Source: Taenia hydatigena (taxonomy: Eukaryota; Platyhelminthes; Cestoda; Cyclophyllidea; Taeniidae). From it: a stretch of DNA of 64,000 nucleotides. Below are positions 24,776 to 36,700 of this stretch, in pieces (the stretch's first letter is position 1; every line of letters starts with the position of its first letter). The DNA lies in the NCBI GenBank assembly GCA_036345935.2, contig JADWOT020001368.1, positions 62,001 through 126,000 on the forward strand, read 5' to 3'. The position numbers and the translations under genes are program-made. The notes beneath the pieces were generated by a model. That model had not been told where the DNA came from and did not search any database. It saw nothing but the letters and a program-made list of their open reading frames with translations.

Positions 24776-27700
24776 ACAATCACACCTTAAAACAGCCAAA
24801 CATACAGTACAGAAAACAGCAAACGAAAAGCTCGAGCTGACCTTTGATTTCGAGTGGTGTTTTGGGAAAACTGGCCAACTTAGCATTTTAAATCAAACTA
24901 ATTTTTGCATAACTAAATTGCGCAGTATCTATTCGGCTAAAGCTCTATATTTTTTGATGTTTACTACGTTTATGATACATAGAACACATGGTTAAGGGTA
25001 GGCTATTTTTATATGTTGATTTACAAAAGGTATTAATGTGCGCAAGTATATCTGCTTTATCCGTAGAATTCTGTAATAGCGATCGTTTAACTAAATAAAG
25101 AAATTAAACCAGCTTGCTAATACATTTCAATATTATTTTATAATGACATAAACTAATTGCGTTTACTTCTTATATGGGACTCTTTTAAGGCGGCTAGCTT
25201 GAAATTCGCATTCGTGTGCATCCGCAGATGCGTTTAGGTGGGCTAGCGTTTTATTTTGAGAGGCCTTGTTTGCGTAACTTTTGGAAAATCTCGACGAGCT
25301 TTTGGCTGCACGCGGTATGAACAATGTTTTGAACCATTAATTCTGCAGAAATGTGTTTCTGGCCGAGTATCATATGCTGAGAACGAAGGCATCACCTAAC
25401 AGCACTGAATGCTACGCTACCCGTTTCTCACATACAGATGGATTACGGTTATGCCGGCTTTCGGTGCGTTTCTCTGCAATAATGGACTTGGTGTGCGTCT
25501 TTTGTACACTGAGTTTTTTTCAGTTTGTCGTAGGTTCTTTTATGCTTCATGCATGGTGAATTGTGGATTACTTCCATTGCAGTGCTATTCGTGCCTGTAA
25601 AACATATATCGAGGGCACAGGACACTTTGCAATTTCATTGTTAACTAATTTCGTGACCCTCATTTAGTGTTGATATCATCTTCCCGAAATGTGTTGCATA
25701 GGGCCTCAATATGAGTCGGTGTTTGAGGTGGAACCAGAAGCAAAAGACTGGCTACATGGAAGCCTGTAATTGGTTGCTTGGAAATATTTGCGCCCTGCTG
25801 CGATCTTGAACGCTTACTTTTCGAAGTATTATTTGTTGCTTACGCACGCATGTTTCAGCTTTGCAGTGTGTTGGGATTTCACCCCTCGACCTTTTTTTCT
25901 TTTAAGATATGATGGGCTTACAATGGCTGTGGACCGGCATTTGACGAGTCTGTGGGATAATGGAAAATGGTGTACCTCCTTGGTCTTGTGATGTGCATCA
26001 CGTCATGAGCAATGCCTGCGTGGTTAATGGCATTACGACAGGTGTCTCCTCCTTTGTCACGAGCATTGGACAATCACATGGACGCAAGCTAAATTGATGA
26101 GACAAATGTGAGATTAACGTTGACATGATAGGAAAGCTTGTTGTGTCGTCGAAAAGGGGATGGGGAATTGCGGCGGTGATTGTTAACCCTGAAAAGAGGA
26201 GAAAAAGGTTGGGTGCTGCAGAGCTTTTCGAGATATAGTTCAAGCACTTATCGACTTCGGGGTTAATGTTCCTTTTTTGTTCTACTATTTATTTCTCATC
26301 ATGTACAGGTGTATTTTATATCGTTTCCAGGTCATCCATTTGTAACGCGTAAAACTTATTTGCTTGTGTATGCACGAAGTTTTTTCTTTCTGTTGGGTGA
26401 GATTCATGGGGAAAGATTGGGCAAGTTTTCGTTGTTCGTGAACAATACCTTCACGCTTGTTCGTTTGGGTTGCCTGGCGGTTCGTTAGATGGCGCATTTT
26501 TTCAAAAGGGGAGATTACAGCGAATGAGGCCTCATTTGTTGTACAACTTTGAAAAAGTCTACCACGTGCTTGGCTTTACTCGGTGTTAAGGTCATTGCAG
26601 GCCCAAAGTATGGAGTGAAATTTTCTTCCTTGGGGCCTTTTGTAAGAAGCGTTAGGTTGTTTAGCTAGCAGTACCAGGTGTCGATTTTGTCTTCGACATT
26701 TGCACATTGCACATGGTATTCGTCAGCACAGCATTTCTGTGTTAAATGGCCTCTCATCAATGGCAGATCGTGACCGACATCTACTCCCCTGCCGGCCGGT
26801 TATGGATCACTTCTTAAGAACATCACGGACTCATCGGGCTGTCAACAGCATGCATCGCTGCCGTTGGTGGCGATGGCAAACAGGAACGCGGACGTAGGAG
26901 CCGACCCATAGGAAACCACTGAGACTGCACCAAACGCCTTTGAGCTCGTCACTATCGTTGTTGGCAGCTGTGATGTTGCAACCATTCGGCCTACCAATCC
27001 TACCGAAAGTTCCTTTGCTCATTGTGGTCTAATCATTCACTCCGAACATGAGGTGCGGCTTTGTGCTTGGAGGACTTATGAACAACTGAGTACGGTGCGT
27101 GAGTGCCACTCGAGAGCAAAACAAGAGTGAACTCGTAACTTTGTGAGCATGTCGAATACGTTGAATTATATGTTGTTGTCCCACGATTATTCGTTTTGCA
27201 TGTTCGTTTTTGCACTAAGATGTTAAGGTTTTGCCGCTTTTGACGCTATGGTATGAGATGAAGCCGATATCAAATGAGTATGCAATAATTGGGAGGGCGG
27301 TTATATTATGATCGTTTGCCTGATGTTTGGGGCTTAAGGCGTAAGTTATTGGCCCGTATCCTTGCATGGGTAACTTTCTAGAGGCATGTTCAATGACGTC
27401 CACGTGTGATTGCTGCAGTGAATAGGATGACTCGTCAGGCGAGATTAGTTTGCGAACGAAAAGTAAAATTCCCAACGACTTCATGCTCCGCTTGTCTCTG
27501 CAGATTCCTACCTACGCAGCTTATGCGACATGAAGTTGTGCGATTTAAGGATTCTTTTGCGTGTTAACGGTCATCTGGTAGTCGATGGTATTGAGTGTAG
27601 TTCTGTTATCTGAGACAAGTGTTTGGGCTTGTCTTAGCAGGTTTGCGATGTGACAGTAGATTTCGGACAGGTAACCATTATCAAGTCTCAATTGTTCTTT

Positions 27701-29642
27701 CACTAGCTGTCGTGGTATCGCATCATTGACAGGCGTTTGACCTTTCGCTTTTGGGCCCTTATTTCCTCCACTGGTCTTGGACACGTGTGATGGCTAGCGC
27801 TTACGCCATAGAAGATGGGGGGACTGACGACGCAGTACTCTTGCCGGAGAGTGCATGGAGGACGGTACTAAACAAGGCAAAGACGGTGGTGCAATGCGCC
27901 AGTTGTTTGTTAGGTGGCAGATTTTAGTGATAGGTCCACCTATTTGCTACGTCGGTTTACCTTGATGGAGTGGGTCGTTGGCGTTAGATACATGTGTATG
28001 TATTCTATCAGAGTATGACGTCTCTTCGCATGCGGGGAGGAGAATAGTTGAGGGCGCTGCAGTGCGCATGTATGAATTGGTGATGGAGATGTTCTATTGC
28101 GCAACCGCGGCCCATTTTTATGATCAAATGAGAGCTGCGGCATTTTTTCCTACAACAGATGTGAAAGTGTTTTAATTTTGTTAGGTTGCAGTTCACTGAC
28201 GTGAGTGGAGTGCACTTCGAAGTGTCGTCCCCATTTGGTACTCCAACCCTACTGCTAAGTGTGCCGCGTAAGTCAAAAGTGAGGTGCTACTACTTAGCCT
28301 TGAAAACAGCTTTAGAAGGTGGTGAGCGCGCATCTTGTAGGTGGTCGGGTGTGCATGAGGAGGAAGGGTTGTGTTTAAGGAGAAGAAAACAAGGTATTTC
28401 CAACTATTTTGTGCAGGGGCGTATTTGGCAAGAAGGCGTCATGCTGTCAGTAGAGCACGCGGTATCTTTAAACGGATGTGACGGCTAGCACCATGATTAA
28501 GCAACCACGTGAATTTGAATAGCATGGTGAACAAAATGGTCAGATGAGATGGAGGCTGTGGTAGGCGGCCATATCGTTGAATGGATTCAAGTTACATCTG
28601 TTAGTGTGTCTGAAGTCCTTTGCGTCGTGTCTTTGCCTTGTCAACAGAACAGTGAAGTCTCCCTCTGATTGTTTACGTTTGTCTTTAAACATAGTAGGGT
28701 CGTTTGATACACGTTACAATGCAAGTGGACTAAAGAATAGCCAGATAGGAAGTATTCTGAAAAGCTTTTCTATGGGGCTGGACTCGTATCAAGTAGAGTA
28801 GGCACTGGCATAAATTTAGTAGCTGCCTTCTGAATTCTAAAAACTTATGTTGTTAAGGTAGACAGAAAATTATGAAAAAAAACGTTTTCACATCCTTATA
28901 ATGGTTAAGTATTGGGCGAATTATTTAAAGATAAATGCATGGAGTTGCATTGTTTTATGAGCTGAAGGCAAGCAAAGGAAGTCTACGTGATGTTATTACT
29001 TGTAAAGTTTGATGCAAAGTAATATATTAAAATTGGATGAAAACAAAATGGCGTTGCTCCTTTGTTACCTTACAGTAAAGAACCTTGTCCCTAATTATGA
29101 TAACGTCGGCGACCTTGAGAATATCATAATGTCATGCTGATAGGACGCAATCGCGAAGCAAACGTGGGCAATAAAAAGAAAACTATGCATATGCGGAGTG
29201 AGAGCCAAATGGGTTTAAAAACAGGAATGCCAAAGCACAATGTTGAAACCTTTGCTAAATAATATTCGGAAAGCAGTTGAGTATTTGTAGCGTGGATAAT
29301 AATGATGCGGTGCAATGGAGAGAGAGGATTGTAGAAAATAAGTGCGGTAGTTTGGGAAATGCGGCGAAGATATGAAGGAATAGGGGATGAGTATGTAAAA
29401 AGCTAACAATATATGCTTGCTTTAGACCAGCATCTGGAAGGAATGGGCTGACTACCAAACGAGGAATAAACATGCACATTTGCAGGAAACTGGGATTGAC
29501 ATAGAGTCTACTTTATGAAAAGAAGGAGAACGATGAAGAGTCCATTGTTATGGATGATTTGATAGGCTTGAAAGGAGAAAGAAAAGGAGATGAGGAAGAG
29601 GAGGAGAATTTCACCCGCATAACCTTGTGTTTCAAAGACTGC
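24776..29642. other. Coding-like but undecided region (about 25.2-28.8 kb)
   Basis: No family is recognised. Many 25-90 codon open segments occur on both strands, and several abut good splice signals. On the plus strand there is a GTATGA donor at 25316 followed 34 bases later by TTCTGCAG, an acceptor CTTTTAAG ending at 25905, and an acceptor TTGCAG at 28186-28191 followed by donors GTGAGT (28201) and GTAAGTC (28268). On the minus strand there is an acceptor CTCTTTTCAG at about 26190 and an exon-like 63-base segment at 27809-27871 between TTGTTTAG and GTAAGC. The strand cannot be decided by eye. The frames may be chance in a stop-poor stretch. The part before 25.2 kb and after 28.8 kb is AT-rich with nothing seen. 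Confidence 0.25.
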
Positions 29643-29997
29643 TGTAGCGTCCCGAGATTTTCTTGAAAGCAAAAGAAGGCATAATACTAGTGTAATACTT
29701 ATGTTCTTTAAGTGTGCTTTGCAGGCCAGAGGAAGGAAAACAATTTGAACCTAGGCCTCGCTATAATGCCTCACTCCTATAATAAATGTGTCGAAGCGTG
29801 TTCCGACTTTTAATAACAAGGGCGACCAGAAGGAAGAGGAGGAATTCTCTACAACTAGGACTGAATGCATGCATATTCAGCAAGCAGAAGGAACAGAGCT
29901 GCTGGAATGGCTTGGAGGCCAGCCTACCTTGCGAAGGTGACATGGCCACCTAAAAGACCGTAATCGAAACCGGCAGTCAAGCATACAAAGCATTACA
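29643..29997 (-). repeat. 3' LTR of the compact element
   Basis: It ends TGTA...TACA on both strands. Its minus-strand end CTACA is followed by unrelated sequence, whereas at 24632 and 30553 the same end is followed by the primer-binding site. An interior insert of about 190 bp separates the two conserved halves. Confidence 0.7.
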
Positions 29998-30540
29998 TAG
30001 CTCTTCTCTTAATTTGAGCGTCGTCTCCGACGCTTCCCTTAGTAAGCCTCCCACGTTAACCATCACAACGTAATGAGTACTGGAAGAAACACCCACGGAC
30101 TAACAGTGCCATTCATCGAAATTGGGACGCAACTGAGGAGGCGCTAGACCACAATGTCACCGATCCATACTGGCACCTCGACTGAACTTAGAGTTGGGTC
30201 TAGTTCGGGAACTAAATTTGGAGAAAGAGGTTGTGCGGAGCATCAGCTTGTCCGTGGGGAGACATCAGTACATCGGTCCCCTTAAGTAGGTGCATTAGAG
30301 AAATCTCTGCAGCGAAACTTTCGCAGTTCAATCACAGGTAGTGTCGCTTCAGTTGCTAGTAGCTTTCTCGCAAAACACGAGGATGGGTTAGTTGCCAAAG
30401 GAGGATGCAGTCCCAGCCATTCTGTTATGTGGTGACAGAGATTTCCACACCTGCAGCACATGCACTTCATTCGCACAGCAAAAGTTTGGCGGAAGCGGCA
30501 TAGATTGGGATTGAAACTTATTGCAGTTAAAATCCACCCT

Positions 30541-30552
30541 CCGCTGCTACCA
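30541..30552 (-). other. Primer-binding site, tRNA-Leu type
   Basis: TGGTAGCAGCGG is identical to the site at 24620-24631 except for one substitution, at the same one-base distance from the LTR end. Confidence 0.7.
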
Positions 30553-30553
30553 A

Positions 30554-30740
30554 TGTAGCGTCTCAAGACTTCCTTAAAGGTAAAAGAAGGCAAAATACGA
30601 GGCCAGAATATATGTATTCAACAGACGGAGGAAAGGGGGCTGCTTGGCATGGCCTGGAGATCAGCTTGCTCGGCTAGGGCTAAGCGACCACTTAAGCGAC
30701 TGCAAACAAAACCGGCTGTCAAACAAGCAATGGACCATCA
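30554..30740 (-). repeat. 5' LTR of the compact element
   Basis: This LTR of about 187 bp aligns to 24633-24775 (which lacks about 40 bp in the middle) and to both halves of 29643-29997. The outer edge near 30740 is less certain than the inner edge because the copies differ there. Confidence 0.7.
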
Positions 30741-33700
30741 TACCCGCAGTGGAGCTGGAGTATTTCATTTCCAGATTTGAAGAAGAATCGATCTTTGAAA
30801 TGAGTAAATAAGAAACATTGTTGTCATACCCAAATTAAAGACAAATTAAAAATGCGAACAAATTAAAATTTTACAAAACATGGGCGCATTCATGCAATAA
30901 CGGTAGATTTCTATTAAAAAATGTCTACAAATTACTCATTTAGCCGTGTATAAATCACGCATCTTTTGGAAATTAAAACAAATTAACATGATACTTGCAA
31001 TATCTGAGGCACAAGTTCACTGCAGATCGCATGTTTTCTAAGCAAAACAAGATTCTGAGTTAAGTAATTCGCTTAGCGTTTTCAAGGTCACTGGCGGTAA
31101 CCGCTTCTTGCTCCGTTAGTATTTTGCATCCGTTGATACGCTTAAATGCCATGATTTTGTTAAAAATGGGCCATATTTATTGAAAATTTATCTGAAATAC
31201 TAAAAATCGCTCAATGAAAATGACCATGAGGGATATGAGTTTTTACAAAGTTGAATCGCATCTGACAGGAGCATAAGTTGCTAAGCAGGGACTCTTTGGC
31301 GATTACTTCAGAAACTGAATGCTGCCTTTGGCATTACGCCGCACTTAATTTAGGTAAGAAGGAATTACACTTTATAGCTTCCTATCATGTCCTCCACGGG
31401 AATAGTTAACAATAGCTATTTGCCAGATAATTCAGCTTCAGCCCTTGCTCTCAAATTTTGATAATTAATGTGCGGTAACATTGCTTTATACGAATCACTG
31501 CAAAGCCTAAAACCTGTAAGTTGCATCTCGAATGCTAAGCGTTTTGAGTTTTTGCACCTAGAAGTTGGTAGTTTGAAGTCTTAGAGGCAAGGATAGTGAA
31601 GAATTTAATCACGGTATACCTGCTTGCAGCGAATCGCCATTAGAGAACGAGATCCAAATGATATTCGGTTCTGACTAGGGGTTTAGCCTGGTGCATTTAC
31701 AAAGCAGTGTGTTTTCAATAAAGCGGCAAATCAAGTTAAGTAAACTATGCTTTTTATGTTCCTTACTTTGATCTTGAAATGAGTTTATCAGGACTCCAGC
31801 TAAAGGCTTACTGCCAGGTCAGTATCTCAGGTCTCCTTCAAAAATATAACATTTTGTGTCATGCAATTGGACAAAGACTGTAATATAACGGAAAACCGGT
31901 ATTTAACTACTCCAAACCAAATATTGGGTCAAGTCCGTTCCGGTGAAGTGCAGTCCAATTGCAAGAAAGTTGATACCTAGAAATGAACACAATGCAGCGT
32001 GAATAAGTTCAATGCAAAACTGAGGTTTCTCTGCAAATGTTCGACTTTGTACTTTGCTCTATATTCCATCTTTGATTGCTATGATATTTTTCATGTTATG
32101 CAATAGAGACTTAGATCTGGCCCATAAACAAGAGGCCTAGTTGGCAAAGAAAGCTAGTAAAGCACAAGCACATATAGCCATGTCATATTCTGTCTGTTTA
32201 GATCTGGACACGACCAGAATTGCACCATGGCAGCTTATTTTACAAAGCTATTATTTGCGGTATTAAATTGTAAAACCAGGGTTTGGCCAATGATTAGAGA
32301 CAAAATTCTGTCCTTCTGTGACAAGAATTGATTTCAATTTGGGATCAGATGCACATTTTGTTCTATAAATACTTTTAGCAGAGATATAGGGGGGAACTTT
32401 TTTTCTCCTTCTTTAGACCTTAAATTAATTAGAATTAGGAATCAGCAGCTAATTACCCTCCGCAAGAGATAGCGGCAGTTCCTGTTTTAAAATCGAACAA
32501 GTTAGGTGTTACGGGTGTCTAGGGTCTTTATTTTGAAAGAAAGTATCATGTAAGGCTTTGTCATCTTAACTTCTTAGGCGTTTGGTTAAGTGAGTGGGTG
32601 TCAGGGAAGTAGCATTCGATAAAATCCAGTGGTGCAGTCATACTATTGCTTTCTCCATACAGACAGTTAAACGTGGATCAGCAAAAGAGATGCAACGGAT
32701 GTCCGTTTTTCTGTCATGCCACGAAGAAATCCAGTAGATGGAAGCATAAACTTAAGCACTGCCTCTGCAAAATAACGAGGACGAGGTAGCTCTCTCTAGT
32801 CAATTGTTAACGCATGTTACCTACGGTCTCAACTATTATGCCATAACACCCTTCACGAAGGAAATATGCGCCCCTAAAAATGGATCCTCATCGTGACTCC
32901 GAAGGTGTCAACAGTGTCGGAATGACATCTGACGTCGACTGTTGCAAAGAGAATGTACGTGGTAGGAGGAGAGAGGACCAAGGTTTGAGCAAGGTCGAAG
33001 TATTTGCAGCAGTGTGCACTAATATAACAAAGTAGAATTCAAAGGAAAACCGACTCATTACAGGAATGCACATAAAAAGATTGGAATAGTGAAGAACATC
33101 AAGAAATGAAAGGCTAAGCTAAGATACCTTTGAAGTATTTATTCCTCTTAGTTTTCAATAAATTTGCGATTGTGAGAAGAAGGAAGCATTCTGCGTAAGG
33201 AAAATGGACGCAACAAACATTGCGTGAAAAAAATTGACTGCCTTGAGAGTACTGGATGGCGGATGTGTTGCATGAGGCTGATCAATGACATTTAGTAATT
33301 TTATTCATTGTTGTGCTTATAAGAAGAATTCACAAGCAGCAGGAAGGCAAGTAACCCCCTATTTGAAGTGAGATCGAAGAGGCCTTCTCACTTTGTCAAC
33401 TGCTGATCGTGAATCATAACTGGCAGCAACTTCACTCAAGGTCATTTCTAACTGCAAGCCTGGCATTTTTAAATAACTCTGACGTGAAGTTGGAACAGAA
33501 AGTCGTCCCCGGCTTTATACACCTTGTTCCAGAATAATTATGGACCGCGTGCCTTAGCGCTGCCGCTTTTTGTGCATGTCATGCACTCAGGAATTTGAAA
33601 TATTGTTGAAAAGCATAAACTTGATACATTCTTTGCACTGCCTTCGTATATGTTCATTTTGGTGCTAATAGTCGACTTTCTTGCACACAGGACTTTTGAT

Positions 33701-36700
33701 TTGGACTACAAAGATCATTCAAAACGAATGAGACTCCAAAATTTGCAATCATAAAAAGAGAATCTGTCGTAGCACCAAATACACTTCATGAATCAGCATA
33801 ATTGAAGCAAGGATAATCTGTGCCAATTTGCACCTTTCTATTGGCCCCACTCTATGCTGCTTTACTTCACACTTAGAGAATCTTTAAAGCTATGCCTAAT
33901 AAAGCGGGTCATTCTGTTCAGATGTTAGACTAGGTAAGAAGCGCCTTCGGAACAGAGTTGGTTCTAACCGTCCCAAGTGAGTTGACATTGCCATTCGCTT
34001 TTAAATAGCAAACCGATTGGGATGGTTGAAAATTCAATCCCATCCTAATTTAAAAGCACAACCGTATGGCCTTGGCATATGCTTATAAACTAAACTTTAT
34101 TCCACCAACAGATTATTGCACGATGGATGACTGTAGGCACAAAGTGCAACTATTGCTAATCGTCAAAACGGTGGGGCTGAATAAAAGTGGCGTTGTCAAC
34201 AGCGCCGTGACATCTGTTGCCAAATTTGCAAGAAGCGGGAGCTATTGGGGCTGATTGGCATTAGCATCAAAGCCCATTTCAGTTCATTCCTCTTTCTTCA
34301 TTTCCTGCACGCACTTCCTGGATTTTAAGCCCCTATATTGAGTTGTCGGTTAGTCACCTCTACCACGCTATCCACTAACTTCGACTGACACTTACATGCG
34401 TATTGAACTTTGCCAACGTCTCGCATGCCTTATGTGGATGCACGCCATGAAAGGTCATCAAAATGACTGCCATTTGTACTCAACTGCACGTAAGATGCCG
34501 CTCGGAATTTTTGTGCTATAAATATCTACTCCATTACCATAAAACGAAGACACTTCTCCAACGAAAGGCTATAAATTATTATGAGTTCTACGGCTCTTCA
34601 GCCCCTGCAAACAAAACAGCAAAGCCAACAAGTTTTGGCCCATCACTAATCAGTCAATTTGATTATCAGTTAATGAAATTCCATTCGTGGTAGCGCTTAA
34701 AAGACCGCCGTCACATCTAGCAGTCAAGCTTTTGTTCGGCCTATTCATTGCTGCCAATAGGCATCCCCATCTGCTTGATAGCAGCACTGCCTGGATATCA
34801 GGAAGCACACCACCCAACAGCTTTTTCACCCACCTGCACTTGTGGGTTTTAATTACAGATGGTGATGAGGAATGGCACATGCCATTTTTGGCTGCAAGCT
34901 AGTCCAACTTCGTTACACGTCTCATTGACTCGTCGTCACCAGAGCCTGCCACAATTTTTTCTCCCATTCATCCTGCTGCACCTACCTTTGGGCTATGCTG
35001 CAAAGCACCGATTTGTGGTAGTAATGACCGCGATTATTGCTGAATTTGCGTCATCGGCGATGAATGTGAAGTAAAGTATGTGCTGGTTTGAGTGGTTTTG
35101 GCACTTTTGGTTATCAGTGTGTCAAAACGGAGTGAGTTGATGCCCTTAGCCTCCCTTGTGGGATGGCGACATGCAGACGATTGGGTGGATTGCCAGAGCC
35201 ATGTGGTATGAAGAATATCTTTTGCTATTGATGCCTGCCAAATCCATTTTGTCGTGTCAGAATCTGATATCCCGTTTTACAAATCTTGTTTTGTTTGCAG
35301 TTTAGAAAAGCATGACAGTGAGCACTAGCCTGAGAACGCACAAGCCTAAAAACAAAACATTCACAATTAACTACCTTTCCTCTCAACATTAATTACCTTA
35401 TTGTCCAAATGCAGAGTAATGTAGCGTGAAGTGGGTGTGGCCGAACATTCAGTGGGGAGTGGCGTAGGTCGCCTTAATGAAGCGCAACTCGACTTGGCGT
35501 AGAGTTAACTGACGAGGCGGAGAGAGTGTCTACTTTTATCACATATTAATACTTTCACAGACATAACTCCCGCAACCTTTTTGTCAATCGGCAACCGAAG
35601 AGCCGACTGCTGTTTTTTTTTTGCTTAAGCTAATAAATAGACGCATAAATTACATCCCGAACTATTGTCATGCTTCATACCACTTTTATTTACCCTCTGC
35701 CAATTTACAGGGCTAGCACATCTCACCAAGCTCCACCCATCCCATAGCCACCAGCGGCACTTGCAAAAGTGCCATGCATGTCAACGCCACCATTGAACAA
35801 GCTAATCTCTCTACCCGAAAACAAACGTTTAGGCACGCACACAAGCTACTCAACCACCTTACGACCACCGTAAATGTAATACCCCATCATAATGCCCAAC
35901 GAGCGGGCAGAGGCACGAAAGCAAAGGACGACAGCCAAGTTCTGATGCTGTATTTACCCAAAATTCTTACTTAACCACCTCGCACAGTGTGCTTACATCA
36001 CCTTGTCTCCATTGCTAGTGGAACATGTAAGGGTTAATACAGGCTGCGACGAGTTGTTGAAAGCGCTCCTGAGCACAGCCGTTAAAGCATTCACACAACA
36101 GGCGCAGCGGTATCTGCTCTATCATCGACCACAAGACAACCCAGCCAATGAAGCTGCAGGAAGCGCGTCTCCGACGTCTAAGGGCAAAGACCACGTTCAT
36201 TGCAGTGACGACTTTATGCTGTACGTGCTTAGTAAGCGTAATTTCGTCGCAGATTACGTCCTTTAAAAGGACCTTTAGCGTATCTCGAATGTGTATGCAG
36301 ACGAGATTGGAGCCACGTCTCACACCACGCCATGGGAGGCTATGCGGACGGCCTACGCTATTTATAGATCTCTGTGCATACGAGGCCCCTCTACTGATCA
36401 ATCAATAAGTCACAATTTATACATCGACGTATTTGCGTCTCTTTAATACGCATCAGTGCAACCACCACCGCTAATTGTGACCAGTATATTACTTTTATGC
36501 AAATCTTATCATTTATTCTTATCATACACATGCGCGTCGAATAAAATGCAAGTGGTACTGAGCATATTTGAACATAAATAAACGATGATAATAAGTAAAT
36601 AATTTGCGAGCTAAACAATCATGCAATCACAAAAGCTAATTGTCAATGCAAAAAATATGAAAATGTGTTAAGGTGCATGCACCAGCATCGACTATCTCTA

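Larger units (their letters stand above)
29643..30740 (-). mobile_element. Compact (TRIM-like) LTR retrotransposon
   Basis: On the minus strand the order is: LTR (30740 to 30554), one spacer base, primer-binding site TGGTAGCAGCGG (30552-30541), about 540 bp of leader, a purine-rich tract AAGAGAAGAG just before 29997, then a second LTR (29997 to 29643, TGTA...CTACA). The two LTRs share blocks such as CCGGTTT and GGCCTCC/GGCCAT and the CTACA end. The first is about 187 bp; the second is about 355 bp because it has about 190 extra bases inside. No gag-pol frame fits between them, so it is non-autonomous or internally deleted. No target duplication is visible. The LTRs have diverged well below identity, so the insertion is old. 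Confidence 0.75.

Noticed and set aside
26285..26930. Reassigned genetic code (TAA/TAG as glutamine), suggested by a long TGA-free run and by stops at plausible Gln positions
   Set aside because: A run of about 210 codons without TGA is expected many times by chance in this window, a neighbouring frame is equally readable, and in the RRM and RT sequences the interrupting stop is TGA, as in CGA decay.
36015..36401. 128-codon minus-strand frame
   Set aside because: Antisense to another open frame with equal claim; no motif on either strand decides it.
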